Shown here: one piece after another, positions 1-8,761 of the stretch
Layout: every line of letters starts with the position of its first letter
How positions within the stretch are numbered: the first letter of the stretch is position 1
NCBI RefSeq assembly: GCF_008932115.1
Contig: NZ_CP044543.1
Span: 5,338,501 to 5,402,500, forward strand
Direction: 5' to 3'
Length of the DNA: 64,000 nucleotides
Origin: Bradyrhizobium betae
GTDB lineage: Bacteria > Pseudomonadota > Alphaproteobacteria > Rhizobiales > Xanthobacteraceae
Translations under genes and position numbers: made by a program
Notes under the pieces: model-generated
Told to the model about the DNA's origin: nothing
Database searches by the model: none
Seen by the model: the letters and a program-made list of their open reading frames with translations, nothing else

Positions 1-146
1 GTCAGGAGCAGGGTGTCGCGCAGTATGGCGCGATCGGACACGCCGACCTGAGCGACCGCGCGCATCGCATCGATGCTTTCGGCGGGCGAGACGTGGACGC
101 CGGCGCCGCGCGCCGCCCGGAAGAAGCGATGGATGTTCTCGCGCAT
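1..146 (-). CDS. VWA domain (CoxE-like) protein, N-terminal part only
   Basis: The start codon at 146 opens a frame that runs off the left edge; about 48 residues are visible (MRENIHRFFRAARGAGVHV, then a SPAESIDAMRAV-type stretch). This matches my memory of the N-terminus of CoxE-like von Willebrand factor A proteins that pair with MoxR ATPases. It lies 5 bases downstream of the MoxR gene on the same strand, so the two form an operon. The VWA metal-binding site lies outside the window, so the call rests on the N-terminal stretch and the neighbour. Confidence 0.7.
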   Translation of the reverse strand, partial: MRENIHRFFRAARGAGVHVSPAESIDAMRAVAQVGVSDRAILRDTLLL

Positions 147-151
147 CGGCG

Positions 152-1099
152 TCAACCGAAGACGTTGGATCGTGCTGCCTTGGCAATGAAGGTCGTAATC
201 TGGGGTTGAGCCGCCTCGATGTCAGCCTCGTATTTCAGGAGCACATTGAGCGTGTCCTTGACGATCTCGGTGTCGAGCTCGGAAGCTTGCAACAGCACCA
301 GCACGCGCGCCCAGTCGATGGTCTCGCTGACAGAGGGCAGCTTCTTCAGATCGAGTGAGCGGATTTCGTGGATGAAGCCGACCATCTGCCGGCGCAGTGT
401 CTGCGAAATGCCGGGCACGCGGCTCTCTACGATACGTTCTTCCAGCCGCTGCTCGGGGAAGCCGATATGCAGATGCAGGCAGCGCCGCTTCAAGGCGTCG
501 CCGAGGTCACGTTCGCTGTTCGAGGTCAGGATCACGGTGGGCGGCGTGATTGCCGAGACGGTGCCGAGCTCGGGGATCGTGACCTGGAAGTCGGACAGGA
601 TCTCGAGCAACAACGATTCGAATTCGGCGTCCGACTTGTCGATTTCGTCGATCAGCAGCACGCAGCCGCCCGGCTGCTCCAGCGCCTGGAGCAGTGGCCG
701 TGGCTCGACGAACTCCTTTGAGAAGAACACGTCGCCGAAATCATGAAGCTGGCCGAGCGCTGCGTGCAGCGTCTGCGCGCCGCCGAGCACTTCGCCAAGC
801 TTGTCTTTCAGAATCTGGGTGTAGAGAAGCTGCTTGGCGTATTTCCACTCGTAGAGCGCCTTGGCCTCGTCGAGGCCTTCGTAGCACTGCAGGCGGATCA
901 TTTTCATGCCGCGCCAGGCGGCAATCGCCTTGGCAAGCTCGGTCTTGCCGACGCCCGCGGGGCCTTCGACCAGGATCGGCTTCTCGATCTGTTGCGACAA
1001 ATAGACCGCGGTCGCAATCTGCCGGCTCGCGATGTAGCCCTGCGCGGCGAGGCCGCTCTCCACTGCCTCGATCGCGGTCGAGGGCTTCTGTTCAGCCAC
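152..1099 (-). CDS. MoxR-family AAA+ ATPase
   Basis: A cytoplasmic AAA+ ATPase of about 315 residues. It shows Walker A GPAGVGKT (about residues 46-53), Walker B VLLIDEID (about 147-154), a sensor-1 segment LTSNSERDL (about 191) and an arginine pair in DALKRRC (about 201-207). MoxR ATPases work with VWA partners as chaperones in metal-centre insertion or complex assembly. The frame stays open upstream to 1363, but the GTG at 1099 is preferred: a GGGAG ribosome-binding site lies 9 bases before it and the upstream residues look non-coding. The VWA/CoxE-like gene follows immediately. The client protein is not in the window. Confidence 0.9.
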   Translation of the reverse strand: MAEQKPSTAIEAVESGLAAQGYIASRQIATAVYLSQQIEKPILVEGPAGVGKTELAKAIAAWRGMKMIRLQCYEGLDEAKALYEWKYAKQLLYTQILKDKLGEVLGGAQTLHAALGQLHDFGDVFFSKEFVEPRPLLQALEQPGGCVLLIDEIDKSDAEFESLLLEILSDFQVTIPELGTVSAITPPTVILTSNSERDLGDALKRRCLHLHIGFPEQRLEERIVESRVPGISQTLRRQMVGFIHEIRSLDLKKLPSVSETIDWARVLVLLQASELDTEIVKDTLNVLLKYEADIEAAQPQITTFIAKAARSNVFG

Positions 1100-1244
1100 G
1101 AATTGGCGCTCCCAAAGGTCTTGCTTGAGGCTTGTTCTGCCTGCGTTCACGGCAAAGAACAAGCCTCGTTTGGGAAGGACCAGACCCGCGTCAGCGGCAT
1201 TTTTTCCGCTCAACGCAAATACTTGAGCGGTGCGTCGACCGCAG

Positions 1245-1445
1245 TCAGTGCCGCAGCAGCTCCGGCTTGCGAATGGTCTGCCGGACCTCGGCGCCGCAAT
1301 CGGCGCATTCATAGATGAAGTCGATCTTGGCCAGGGTCCAATGCGGCTCGACCTCGCGAACATACATCGGCAGGAACCCCATGCACGTCGGGCAAATCAC
1401 AGGCGCGATTTCGATATCCTGATGATGCTGTACATAAGCTGGCAT
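1245..1445 (-). CDS. Small zinc-ribbon hypothetical protein
   Basis: A 66-residue protein starting MPAYVQHHQD. It has two cysteine pairs, CPTC near residue 18 and CADC near residue 45, the spacing expected of a single zinc ribbon. An upstream extension to 1502 is possible but looks like untranslated leader. It is separated from the MoxR operon by about 145 bases. No function can be assigned; a nucleic-acid or redox role is only inferred from the ribbon. Confidence 0.6.
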   Translation of the reverse strand: MPAYVQHHQDIEIAPVICPTCMGFLPMYVREVEPHWTLAKIDFIYECADCGAEVRQTIRKPELLRH

Positions 1446-1668
1446 CTCGGCTCTCCTTCGCAGGCGACCACCAAACCCCGCGCTAAGGCTACTGCCGGTC
1501 AAACCGATGCCGTCATCAACTCTTTCGAACAGAGGCGGAACGGCAGGTGTTTGTCGTTCGCTGTGACATTCTTGTTACGTCTCTGTACTGTAACGGGCGG
1601 ACCAAATGCCTATTTCTCCGGCCGATCAGGTTCTTTGACATCACTGCAACGATAAGGGAGCAACGCCC

Positions 1669-2643
1669 GTGACGCATGCCATCCGTTTCCACAAGACCGG
1701 CGGTCCTGAAGTCCTCGTCTGGGAGGAAGTCAGTGTCGGCAAGCCCGGGCCAGGCGAGGCACGCATTCGCCACACGGCCGTCGGTCTCAACTTCGTCGAC
1801 ATCTACAATCGCTCTGGTGTGTATCCGGTTCAATTGCCGAGCGGTCTCGGCAGCGAGGCGGCGGGCATTGTCGAGGAAGTCGGGCCCGGCGTCGCCGATC
1901 TGAAGCCGGGCGATCGCGTCGCCTATGGTGCTTCGCCGCTCGGAGCCTATTCCGAGGCGCGGCTGATCCCGGCCGATCGGCTCCTGAAGCTGCCTGACGG
2001 TGTCGATGACAAGACTGCGGCGGCAATGATGCTCAAGGGCCTCACCACGCAATATCTGATCCGGCAGACCTACCGGGTGAAGGCCGGGGATACCATCCTG
2101 CTCCACGCTGCGGCCGGCGGCGTCGGCCTGATCCTGAGCCAGTGGGCCAAGCATCTCGGCGCGACCGTGATCGGCACGGTCAGCAGCGACGAGAAGGCCA
2201 AGCTTGCCAAGGCGCATGGCTGCGACCATGTCATCATCTACACGCGCGAGGATTTCGTGAAGCGCGTGGACGAGATCACGGGCGGCAAGAAGGTGCCGGT
2301 GGTCTATGATTCCGTCGGTAAGGACACGTTCCTGAAGTCACTGGACTGTCTCGCGCCGCTCGGCGTCGCCGCGCTGTTTGGTGCGTCCTCCGGCGCTGTC
2401 GAGCCGCTCAATCTCGGCCTGCTCGCGCAGAAGGGGTCGCTCTACGTCACCCGGCCGACGCTGTTCACCTATGCCGCCAAGCGCGAGGCCCTGGTCGCGA
2501 TGGCGAACGAGTTGTTCGACGTCGTCAAATCCGGCGCGGTCAAGATCGAGGTGCACCAGACCTATCCGCTGAAGGACGCCGCCAAGGCGCACGCCGATCT
2601 CGCGGCGCGCAAGACCACAGGATCGACCGTGCTCACGGTCTAG
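1669..2643 (+). CDS. qor: Zinc-independent NADPH:quinone oxidoreductase (MDR superfamily)
   Basis: A 324-residue medium-chain dehydrogenase/reductase, the usual length for Qor. It predicts NADPH-dependent reduction of quinones in the cytosol. The cofactor-binding loop is AAGGVG (about residues 148-153), within ILLHAAAGGVGLILSQWAK. The N-terminal fold starts MTHAIRFHKTGGPEVL, typical of quinone reductases, and the zinc ligands of alcohol dehydrogenases are missing. The GTG at 1669 is chosen because GGGAG lies 7 bases upstream. It appears monocistronic. The exact quinone substrate cannot be read from sequence. Confidence 0.9.
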   Translation: MTHAIRFHKTGGPEVLVWEEVSVGKPGPGEARIRHTAVGLNFVDIYNRSGVYPVQLPSGLGSEAAGIVEEVGPGVADLKPGDRVAYGASPLGAYSEARLIPADRLLKLPDGVDDKTAAAMMLKGLTTQYLIRQTYRVKAGDTILLHAAAGGVGLILSQWAKHLGATVIGTVSSDEKAKLAKAHGCDHVIIYTREDFVKRVDEITGGKKVPVVYDSVGKDTFLKSLDCLAPLGVAALFGASSGAVEPLNLGLLAQKGSLYVTRPTLFTYAAKREALVAMANELFDVVKSGAVKIEVHQTYPLKDAAKAHADLAARKTTGSTVLTV

Positions 2644-2683
2644 TCCTCGACTGGCGAGTGGCGCAGGTCAGCAAAGGCCTGCG

Positions 2684-2959
2684 TCACGTCCGCTCGTGCT
2701 TGCGCAGGTCGCGGGCGTGGTCGAGGCGGATTGCCTGGAGGTCGACATCTTCAGGCGGGACTTGGGGGAGGGCGGCCTCGGTCAGGATGGCTTCAGTCAC
2801 GTCCTCAACAGAATTTTCTGCGATCTCGTGAATGAACGAGATGTTCTGATATTCACCCGAGGCGACGCGGGAGATCACCTGGCGTCGCGTGACTTCGGGG
2901 TCGACGACTGCTTCGCGGCCGCGCCGCCCGTAGTCGATCATCACAACGAAATACTGCAT
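2684..2959 (-). CDS. Hypothetical protein downstream of the S24 repressor
   Basis: A 91-residue protein starting MQYFVVMIDYGRRGREAVVDPE. It has no signal peptide or membrane segment. The rest is acidic and helical, with the repeated theme RVASGEYQNISFIHEI. The upstream 100 bases (2960-3060) contain two repressor-type palindromes overlapping a possible TTGACC -35 element, so it is likely controlled by the neighbouring S24 regulator. I do not recognise the family. Confidence 0.6.
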   Translation of the reverse strand: MQYFVVMIDYGRRGREAVVDPEVTRRQVISRVASGEYQNISFIHEIAENSVEDVTEAILTEAALPQVPPEDVDLQAIRLDHARDLRKHERT

Positions 2960-3005
2960 GGAAACATCTCTGCCGCGCCCCAACGGCCGAGGCGCGGCAA
3001 AGTAT

Positions 3006-3051
3006 TTCCGAAAAACGGAATTAAGTCAAGGTCAACTTCCAAAAATCGGAA
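3006..3051. promoter_or_regulatory. Two operator palindromes in front of gene 2684-2959
   Basis: TTCCG-N5-CGGAA occurs perfectly at 3006-3020 and with one changed base at 3037-3051. On the minus strand TTGACC (3035-3030) lies between them as a possible -35, and the first palindrome covers the expected -10. The same half-site recurs upstream of the S24 gene, so these are probably its binding sites. Confidence 0.6.
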
Positions 3052-3060
3052 ATCGGCGGT

Positions 3061-3669
3061 CTACTTGCCCTTTTTGCGGGGGCGGGCCGATTTGGCGCGC
3101 AGCCTCTCGAGTTGGCCCTTGGGCATGGACAGGCAGATCTCCCCCACCCACTCGAGTTTCACGCCGACGATCGGCTTGGCGTTGAAGCTGGTGAGATTGA
3201 CGACGGAGGGGGACTTGCCCCGCTCGATGGTCTTCAAATAGCGCTCGCCGGTCTTGAGGCGAACCGCGGCCTCTTCACCGTAGAAACTCGACAGCGGATG
3301 GCGCTGGTCCTTGTAGACCACGATCACGTCGCCGCTCTCGTATTTGGGCAGCATCGAATCGCCCACGATCTCGAAGGCCACTGTCTCTTCCATGATCGGG
3401 AAGGGCAGCGCAATCTCGCCGAGACCTTCCGGAGGGACCTGTTCATAATCCGGCTCGATCACGGCGCCGGCGCCCACCCGGCCCATGATCGGCGCAAGGT
3501 TGAGCTCAAGATATTCCATAATCGGAATGATCTCGGACGCCTTTACCAGTCGCTCGCCGCCGAGGATCTCCGACACCGCGCCGGGCCGCACACCCATGGC
3601 CGCAGCCAGTCCGCCCTTGCTCTTGCCCGTCTTCTCCAGGCCCCGCTCGATCATCGCAACGTCCAACAT
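3061..3669 (-). CDS. XRE-type repressor with S24 (LexA-like) peptidase domain
   Basis: A 202-residue two-domain regulator. Residues 1-60 form a helix-turn-helix (GGLAAAMGVRPGAVSEIL). Residues 65-200 form the S24 self-cleaving domain, with the Ala-Gly cleavage motif VGAGA (65-69), the nucleophile Ser105 in GDSM and the general base Lys146 in RYLKTIER. Such proteins repress genes until RecA-stimulated autocleavage. The C-terminus is basic (KSARPRKKGK). TTCCG/CGGAA palindromes flank the gene on both sides, which suggests autoregulation and control of the neighbours. It may be a phage-derived repressor, but no phage genes adjoin it. Confidence 0.88.
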   Translation of the reverse strand: MLDVAMIERGLEKTGKSKGGLAAAMGVRPGAVSEILGGERLVKASEIIPIMEYLELNLAPIMGRVGAGAVIEPDYEQVPPEGLGEIALPFPIMEETVAFEIVGDSMLPKYESGDVIVVYKDQRHPLSSFYGEEAAVRLKTGERYLKTIERGKSPSVVNLTSFNAKPIVGVKLEWVGEICLSMPKGQLERLRAKSARPRKKGK

Positions 3670-3708
3670 GGTGATTCCCTCGAATGCTCATCGTCTTGCC
3701 TCTTGTAA

Positions 3709-3779
3709 TCCGAAATTCGGAATTGTTGCAATTATGAATATCAGAATTGTTGCTTGACATGTTCTTCGGAATACCGGAA
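3709..3779. promoter_or_regulatory. Intergenic operators between S24 repressor and GcrA gene
   Basis: A perfect 13-base palindrome TCCGAAATTCGGA lies at 3709-3721, and a related TTCGG-N5-CGGAA at 3765-3779. TTGACA at 3754-3759 is a likely -35 for the rightward GcrA gene, so the second site would sit over the spacer and -10. The half-sites equal those at 3006-3051. Confidence 0.6.
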
Positions 3780-3835
3780 TGTGCGTTTCGCCTCCCGGTC
3801 CTGCGACCGGTGGAGGCGCATCACAGGACAGCAGC

Positions 3836-4369
3836 ATGGAACCGGGCCATTGGTCGTCGGAGCATTCCGACGCGCTTCGTGACTATTTTCTCAAGGGATT
3901 GTCCTATGCGGAGATAGGACGGGAGATTAACGCAAGATTTGGAACGGCTTACTCGCGCGGTGCGGTGATCGGCCGAGCCAAGCGGCTGGGGCTCATTGTG
4001 CCGGCGTGGATGCCGAGCCCGTCGATCGTGCCGTCTTCGCCGGGGCAGGCCGGTCCGATTTCGCCGCGACAATCGGTGTTGCCGAACCTGAACGCGCCGC
4101 CGAAGTCCGCAATGAAGCCCGCCGCGCCGGTCAAGTTGCGCTGTGTCGGCGTCCAGCCGCGCCTGATTCCTCTGGTCGAACTCGCGCCGGGCGACTGCCG
4201 CTACCCCTATGGCGGCGACAAGGACGGCGAGGAGATCGCGTTCTGCGGCCATCCGCGCCAGCCGGGGTCCAGCTACTGCACGCCGCATGCCGGCCTGACC
4301 CGCAGACATGGAGCCGCGGCAGTCCGTGCCAGCGGTCCCGTCGTGCTGAGGCTGGTCTCGGCGGCCTGA
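3836..4369 (+). CDS. gcrA: GcrA-family cell-cycle regulator
   Basis: A 177-residue protein. The N-terminal helix-turn-helix resembles GcrA: LKGLSYAEIGREINARFG followed by SRGAVIGRAKRLGL (residues about 16-50). The C-terminal half carries CRYPYGGD, FCGHP and SYCTPH, the GcrA zinc-like/sigma70-contact region. A proline-rich linker joins them. GcrA in Caulobacter activates sigma70 promoters at methylated sites. The start at 3836 is chosen because AGGA lies upstream and the family begins near WSSE; an in-frame start at 3779 is less likely. The gene lies behind S24-type operators. A paralogue of the core gcrA gene is possible. Confidence 0.82.
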   Translation: MEPGHWSSEHSDALRDYFLKGLSYAEIGREINARFGTAYSRGAVIGRAKRLGLIVPAWMPSPSIVPSSPGQAGPISPRQSVLPNLNAPPKSAMKPAAPVKLRCVGVQPRLIPLVELAPGDCRYPYGGDKDGEEIAFCGHPRQPGSSYCTPHAGLTRRHGAAAVRASGPVVLRLVSAA

Positions 4370-4429
4370 GGAGGCTGCCAGCCGTTCAATCGTCGATCTG
4401 CAATCGTCAATTTTGCAAGGAGTATCCGA

Positions 4430-5005
4430 GTGGCACGTGCCCGACGCAACAAATCCTACAGGTTGGCTGAAATCTACGACCGACGGTCGCGCGAGGTCCC
4501 GTTCAATGCCGAGGTGGCGGAGGTCGAGGTCGACAATCCGCTGGCACTCGATCCCGGTGAGAAGATCGTGGCGATCCGGTCGGTCCGCGGCGATCCGCTC
4601 GGGCGGCTGCACGCGCATCACCAGATCGACGAGGCACAATATCGCGGCGGACGCGCCTTCCAGAACGATTGGGAGACGGCGGAGCGCGGGCCCCAGGCGG
4701 TGGACCCGACCCGCGAATATGTCGATGGCGCGCGCTCGCGCGAGCCTGTCACCGAGAGCCAGCGGCAGGCAGTGCTGCGCCTGAACCGGGTCGAGCGCGA
4801 GCTCGGCACCGACGGCGCCGCGCTGGTGCACGACGTGCTGGTGCTTGGGCTGACCATGGATCAGATCGGGCAGCGCCGCGCCGTCCGGACCCAGCGCTGG
4901 AACGACTATTTTGCGCGCCGCTTTCGCGAATGCCTTGACCGGCTGGCGCTGGTCTACGGTTTTGCAACGAAGGGGATGACTCAGCGCGCGGAGCGGCGCC
5001 GATGA
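4430..5005 (+). CDS. Hypothetical regulator-like protein next to GcrA
   Basis: A 191-residue soluble protein with a GTG start and a good AAGGAG ribosome-binding site. It begins MARARRNKSYRLAEIYDRR. The C-terminal third, LNRVERELGTDGAALVHDVLVLGLTMDQIG followed by TQRWNDYFARRF, reads as two helices with a DNA-binding flavour. It lies 60 bases after the gcrA-like gene and is probably co-transcribed. The domain resembles DUF6456-type proteins, but I cannot confirm this. Confidence 0.65.
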   Translation: MARARRNKSYRLAEIYDRRSREVPFNAEVAEVEVDNPLALDPGEKIVAIRSVRGDPLGRLHAHHQIDEAQYRGGRAFQNDWETAERGPQAVDPTREYVDGARSREPVTESQRQAVLRLNRVERELGTDGAALVHDVLVLGLTMDQIGQRRAVRTQRWNDYFARRFRECLDRLALVYGFATKGMTQRAERRR

Positions 5006-5051
5006 TGGCGGCGCGCCAGCGGTCCCGGCCGCCGGCGCGCCGATTCGCTGC

Positions 5052-5408
5052 TTACGGGTGCGGCACGATCTGGTAAGGCGTTGTATAAGGCTCGACACGG
5101 AGTGAGGCGTTGGCCAGAAGCCCGATCTTGGCGGTCGGCGTCTGCTGCATTTCGCCGTTCGGGCCGCGATGCACGTTGTATTGCCAGACCGTGAGATCGC
5201 CCTTCTGGGCGAGCGCGTGAGCAACCGCGCTCGCATCGTTGCCGCCGAGCGCCTGAAGCTCCTCTGCCGACAGTCCGACGACGATTTCGTCCTTGATGGT
5301 GACGATCTTGAACAGGTTCATCCTTGTCTCCTGCGCCCATGCGCCTTGTATCGAGAGTGTGAGAAGCGCGACCGCGGCGCCCTTGATGAGATCGCAGCGT
5401 GAAAGCAT
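5052..5408 (-). CDS. Secreted hypothetical protein
   Basis: A 118-residue protein with a clear Sec signal peptide (MLSRCDLIKGAAVALLTLSIQGAWAQE, cleavage after AWA near residue 25). The mature part is short, with no cysteines and no recognised motif. It lies convergent to the gene at 4430-5005. Function unknown; periplasmic location is inferred. Confidence 0.6.
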   Translation of the reverse strand: MLSRCDLIKGAAVALLTLSIQGAWAQETRMNLFKIVTIKDEIVVGLSAEELQALGGNDASAVAHALAQKGDLTVWQYNVHRGPNGEMQQTPTAKIGLLANASLRVEPYTTPYQIVPHP

Positions 5409-5602
5409 GCCGTCGTCCTTTGGTGCTGAGGCGCGCCCGAGTCGCAGAGTCCGTCAGCCATGGCGCCCGTGGTCTGCGTGGCCGTGTCGCAACCGCTTGG
5501 TCGTTCGACCTCGACCGACGGTTCACGGGTGGACACATATCGGGAGCGATGAACCCCGATGCGAAGAGCCGCGTCCAAGTCGAGTAGAGCGGGGAGCATC
5601 AG

Positions 5603-6067
5603 ATGAAATTCACCGGCACGGTTTGGTTTCTCGTGTCGCTTGGTTGGGCGGGCTCGGCTGCGGCGGCCGATCCCTTCTACATCGGCCGCTGGACCTTCAC
5701 GGCTGCCACGGTCGCGCCGTGGGCCGATCCGCACCGCAAGCCTGACGACGCCGAGCGGGCACGGTTGATGGGCAAGGCGGTTGTCTTCAAGGCGGGAGAG
5801 ATCTCGGGGCCACGTCCCTTTGCCTGCACAAAGCCGCAGTACAAGGTGACGGACTATGGTCCCGACATGATCTTCCAGGGGGCATTCGACGAGATGCGGC
5901 GTACCGACAAGAAAGCCGACCCGAAGGCACTTGCCACCTCGCTCGGTCTCTCCGGCGCCCGGATCAGGACCCTGGAGACCGGCTGCGAGATCGACGTTCA
6001 TTTCGTCGACGACACAACCGCCGAGGTTGGACTCAACAATTACGTGTATACTCTGAAGAAACTTTAA
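5603..6067 (+). CDS. Secreted hypothetical protein
   Basis: A 154-residue protein. The signal peptide ends at about residue 22 (SAAAAD), followed by PFYIGRWTFTAATVAPW. Two cysteines (in FACTKP and TGCEID) could form a disulfide in the periplasm. The pattern GRWTF at the mature N-terminus suggests a small beta-sandwich or lipocalin-like fold, but this is only an impression. No operon partner. Confidence 0.6.
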   Translation: MKFTGTVWFLVSLGWAGSAAAADPFYIGRWTFTAATVAPWADPHRKPDDAERARLMGKAVVFKAGEISGPRPFACTKPQYKVTDYGPDMIFQGAFDEMRRTDKKADPKALATSLGLSGARIRTLETGCEIDVHFVDDTTAEVGLNNYVYTLKKL

Positions 6068-6455
6068 TCTGCGTTTGCCAATCTCCGTTCACAGCGGAAA
6101 CACGCCGAAACGCCAAGCCGGTTGACATCGATCGAGGCTGCATGCGTGGGTGATGCCGCTTCTTGACGCAGGCGGGTGACGGCAGTCCATATTCCTGTTA
6201 TCCGGAATTGCCGTGGTGCGATGCAAACGAAGCATCGCTGCAGCGACGCTTGGGCTTGCCGGAAGGGTTGTTCCTTGACATAGTTGCAACCTATTCGGTT
6301 GGGCCTGTCCGTCTGGAGATGTCGTTCAGTGTGCTGGCCCGCCGGGTGCCCGGGCCGAGAGGTTTGTCCTCATCATGGCGGCCGGTCATGGTGTTCGGGT
6401 TCGAGAGGGCCTCCTATGTCTGATCAGGAAGACCGATGCTTGTCATAGGTGCGAG
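6068..6455. other. Intergenic stretch without a convincing gene
   Basis: An open frame at 6163-6423 exists on the + strand (86 codons). It has irregular composition, no good ribosome-binding site and no recognisable motif, so it is not called. The stretch may hold the leader of the small gene that follows. Confidence 0.4.
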
Positions 6456-6641
6456 ATGAAGAACCTCAATTTCGCGGCTGAACTGCACCTCAAGCTCGGC
6501 GCGCCTGCAAGCAGCACGGTCGAAAGTCTGCGCTTGCTCCGCGCTTTCCTGAAGCTCGCGCCGCGACAGCGTTTCGAGGTCATCAAGCTCGTCGAAGACC
6601 TCGCCAGCGAAGAAACGCTCCCCGAGCATCCCCTGTTCTGA
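6456..6641 (+). CDS. Small helical hypothetical protein
   Basis: A 61-residue soluble protein starting MKNLNFAAELHLKLG and ending EETLPEHPLF. It is predominantly helical (RLLRAFLKLAPRQRFEVIKLVEDL). Similar short proteins are common in Bradyrhizobium by my recollection. No function is known. Confidence 0.5.
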   Translation: MKNLNFAAELHLKLGAPASSTVESLRLLRAFLKLAPRQRFEVIKLVEDLASEETLPEHPLF

Positions 6642-6796
6642 CCCGGGCCGCGCGCAGGCCTTGCGCGTTCTCCTTCGTTTTCTTGCCAAATCCGGCCGCG
6701 GGGCGAAGCTTGTTCCCCCGGTATCCTCTGGGCTGGCCGCTGGAACGGGATCCCGCAAGTGTGGTATTCAGTTGGAAAAAGGGGAGGAGTGCGACC

Positions 6797-7138
6797 ATGA
6801 TCGAACCGAAGATCGAAGTTCCAGCCGAACTGCGCGACTTGGCCGAGAAGACGATTGACCAGGCGGAAAAGGCATTCGGCATGTTTTTCGAAGCCGCGAC
6901 CAAGTCGATGACGTCGGTTCCCGGAGCGGGCACGGAGGTCTCGAAGCAGGCGCTCGTGTTCACCGAGCAGAACATGAAGTCGGCGTTCGAGCACGCGCGC
7001 AAGCTCGTGCATGCCACCGACCTTCAGGAAGCAATGCGAATCCAGTCCGACTTCCTGCGCAGCCAGTTCACCAGTGCCGGGGATCACATGCGCCAGATGA
7101 CCGGCAGTTTGATGCAGTCAGGCAAGGGGAAGTCCTGA
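6797..7138 (+). CDS. Phasin family protein
   Basis: A 113-residue amphipathic helical protein: AEKTIDQAEKAFGMFFEAATKS, then FTEQNMKSAFEHARKLVHA and QEAMRIQSDFLRSQF. The last motif is a phasin hallmark. Phasins coat polyhydroxyalkanoate granules in the cytoplasm. The length fits the short rhizobial phasins. The start at 6797 follows a strong GGGGAGGAG site. It stands alone, with no phaC/phaZ nearby. Confidence 0.85.
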   Translation: MIEPKIEVPAELRDLAEKTIDQAEKAFGMFFEAATKSMTSVPGAGTEVSKQALVFTEQNMKSAFEHARKLVHATDLQEAMRIQSDFLRSQFTSAGDHMRQMTGSLMQSGKGKS

Positions 7139-7333
7139 TTTCCGCTGCTGACGCTGTGTGCCCACAAATTGATCTTGCGTGGCGTGGAGATCCGCACTTC
7201 GTTGCTAGCGTAGGTCCATGATGGGCCACCGAATGGACTTCATTCGCCGTCCATCATCCTTTCTGCTGATCCCTGTCGGTCCTCCGGCAGGGATTTGCAT
7301 TTGGGGCATATGTCGCCCCCGATAGGCACACTG

Positions 7334-7651
7334 CTAACGCAGTGATCCGATGTAGGCTGCGATGTCGCCGGCTTCGGTCCGGCTCAAGGGAAAATTCGGC
7401 ATCTTCGGATGCGGATCGAGAAGGAAGAAGGCGAGCCTCTCCGGACTGAAATCCGGCTTGCGTGCAACCGAGGCAAAAGAGGGAACGTCGGCGCTCGCCG
7501 TGGCTTGGCCGTTCGCCACGACATGGCAGCTTGCGCACCAGCGTTTGGCGAGATCGGCGCCGTGATCAGCATCGGCGGCGAGGGCGGACGACATGCCGAA
7601 GCTCGAGGCCACGGCAAGCAACAGGCAAATTCGTCTCAAATGCTGACGCAT
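7334..7651 (-). CDS. c-type cytochrome
   Basis: A 105-residue periplasmic monohaem cytochrome. A signal peptide (MRQHLRRICLLLAVASSFGMS) is followed by the haem motif CASCH and, near the C-terminus, the axial methionine in HPKMPNFPLS. The end, EAGDIAAYIGSLR, is typical of class I cytochromes. The start at 7651 is the one that gives a clean signal peptide. It is likely an electron carrier; its partner is not nearby. Confidence 0.85.
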   Translation of the reverse strand: MRQHLRRICLLLAVASSFGMSSALAADADHGADLAKRWCASCHVVANGQATASADVPSFASVARKPDFSPERLAFFLLDPHPKMPNFPLSRTEAGDIAAYIGSLR

Positions 7652-7930
7652 ACGGCATCCCTCATGTATTGGCTTGCAACTGCGGGGTTCACCCGCAGCA
7701 CGACCCCGGAAATTGCGACAGATCGATGCGGGCGATAATCGATCGCAGCAGCCTGCGGGTCGAACGATAGAGATGCCGCGCGAATCCCGGCGTCCTTGCT
7801 GCAGGCAGGCCAAGACTTTTCATATCAAGGCGTTCGATATACTGCGACAAGTTTCTCTCCGGGAGATTGCAGGGTCCTGTTTATCGCAGCAGTTCCGGAG
7901 CCTCCTTGATCTGCCGCAAAGCGCTCCGGG

Positions 7931-8761
7931 CTAATAGTCGCCGGGGTTCATGATCATGGGGCTTCTCGTATCGGCCGGCGCGAGTGCGCTGCTGGCGCTG
8001 TCACGCAGGAAGCGGTCGAGCGTCGCCTGGATCTTCTCCTTGACCGCATCGGGACCGCGATCACTCATCTCGGTGTGCTGCGCACCGGTGTGGACGATAT
8101 CGATACCGCGCGCCTTGGCCTCTTCGGGCGTCGGCAGCACGCCGGGATCGGTCTGGAAATGCGGATCCTTGGAGCGAAACGACAGGATCTTCATGTTGTC
8201 GCTGACCACGAAAGGGACCCGCAAATTGTCGAGCGTGATCACCTTCGACACCAGTTCCGGATGCTGATGGGCGACATACATGGAGACGTCGCCGCCATTG
8301 GAATGACCGACGAGGGTGACGTGGTCGTAGTCGGCGTTCTCCTGTCGCCTCTTCAGTTCGGCCAGGGTGAAAAGGATGTTGGCCTCGCAGCGGATATAGA
8401 CTTCGCGCCGGCCGACATATTGCTGGCCGACATGGGTCATCAGTGGCGGATCGCTCGGCAGGTCCTGCTGGATGCTGGCAACCAGATAGCCGCGCGCAGC
8501 GAGCACGTTGGCGAGAAAGGAATACTCGGTGGCCTTGACGGTGTTGCCGTTGCTGATGATGGCGAGCGGCAGCTTCCATAGGCCGAGATTGGCCTTGGTC
8601 TCGTAGTCGCGCCGCACCGCGATTTCGACCGAGATCGGGCGCTGCCGCGAGGCATCGAACAGAGTCAAAATCTCATGGCGGATCGCGAACCGGCTGACGA
8701 CAAAATACTGGCCGACGCCGAGGACGCAGAGAAAAACCAGGATTGCAAACACCCTTTTCAT
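7931..8761 (-). CDS. Membrane-anchored alpha/beta hydrolase
   Basis: A 276-residue protein. An N-terminal hydrophobic segment (residues 3-24) acts as signal or anchor. The nucleophile elbow is GHSNG (Ser near residue 155). A possible acid lies in the later strand, and a late histidine lies in VHTGAQHTEM. The spacing fits esterase/lipase-type hydrolases. It is monocistronic, and the substrate cannot be predicted. Confidence 0.75.
   Translation of the reverse strand: MKRVFAILVFLCVLGVGQYFVVSRFAIRHEILTLFDASRQRPISVEIAVRRDYETKANLGLWKLPLAIISNGNTVKATEYSFLANVLAARGYLVASIQQDLPSDPPLMTHVGQQYVGRREVYIRCEANILFTLAELKRRQENADYDHVTLVGHSNGGDVSMYVAHQHPELVSKVITLDNLRVPFVVSDNMKILSFRSKDPHFQTDPGVLPTPEEAKARGIDIVHTGAQHTEMSDRGPDAVKEKIQATLDRFLRDSASSALAPADTRSPMIMNPGDY

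Noticed and set aside
3821..5236. A 471-codon minus-strand frame across GcrA and its neighbour
   Set aside because: Composition is Arg/Ala-rich and it spans two well-supported + strand genes; a shadow frame.
6163..6423. 86-codon frame on the + strand
   Set aside because: Irregular codon use, no ribosome-binding site and no recognised motif.
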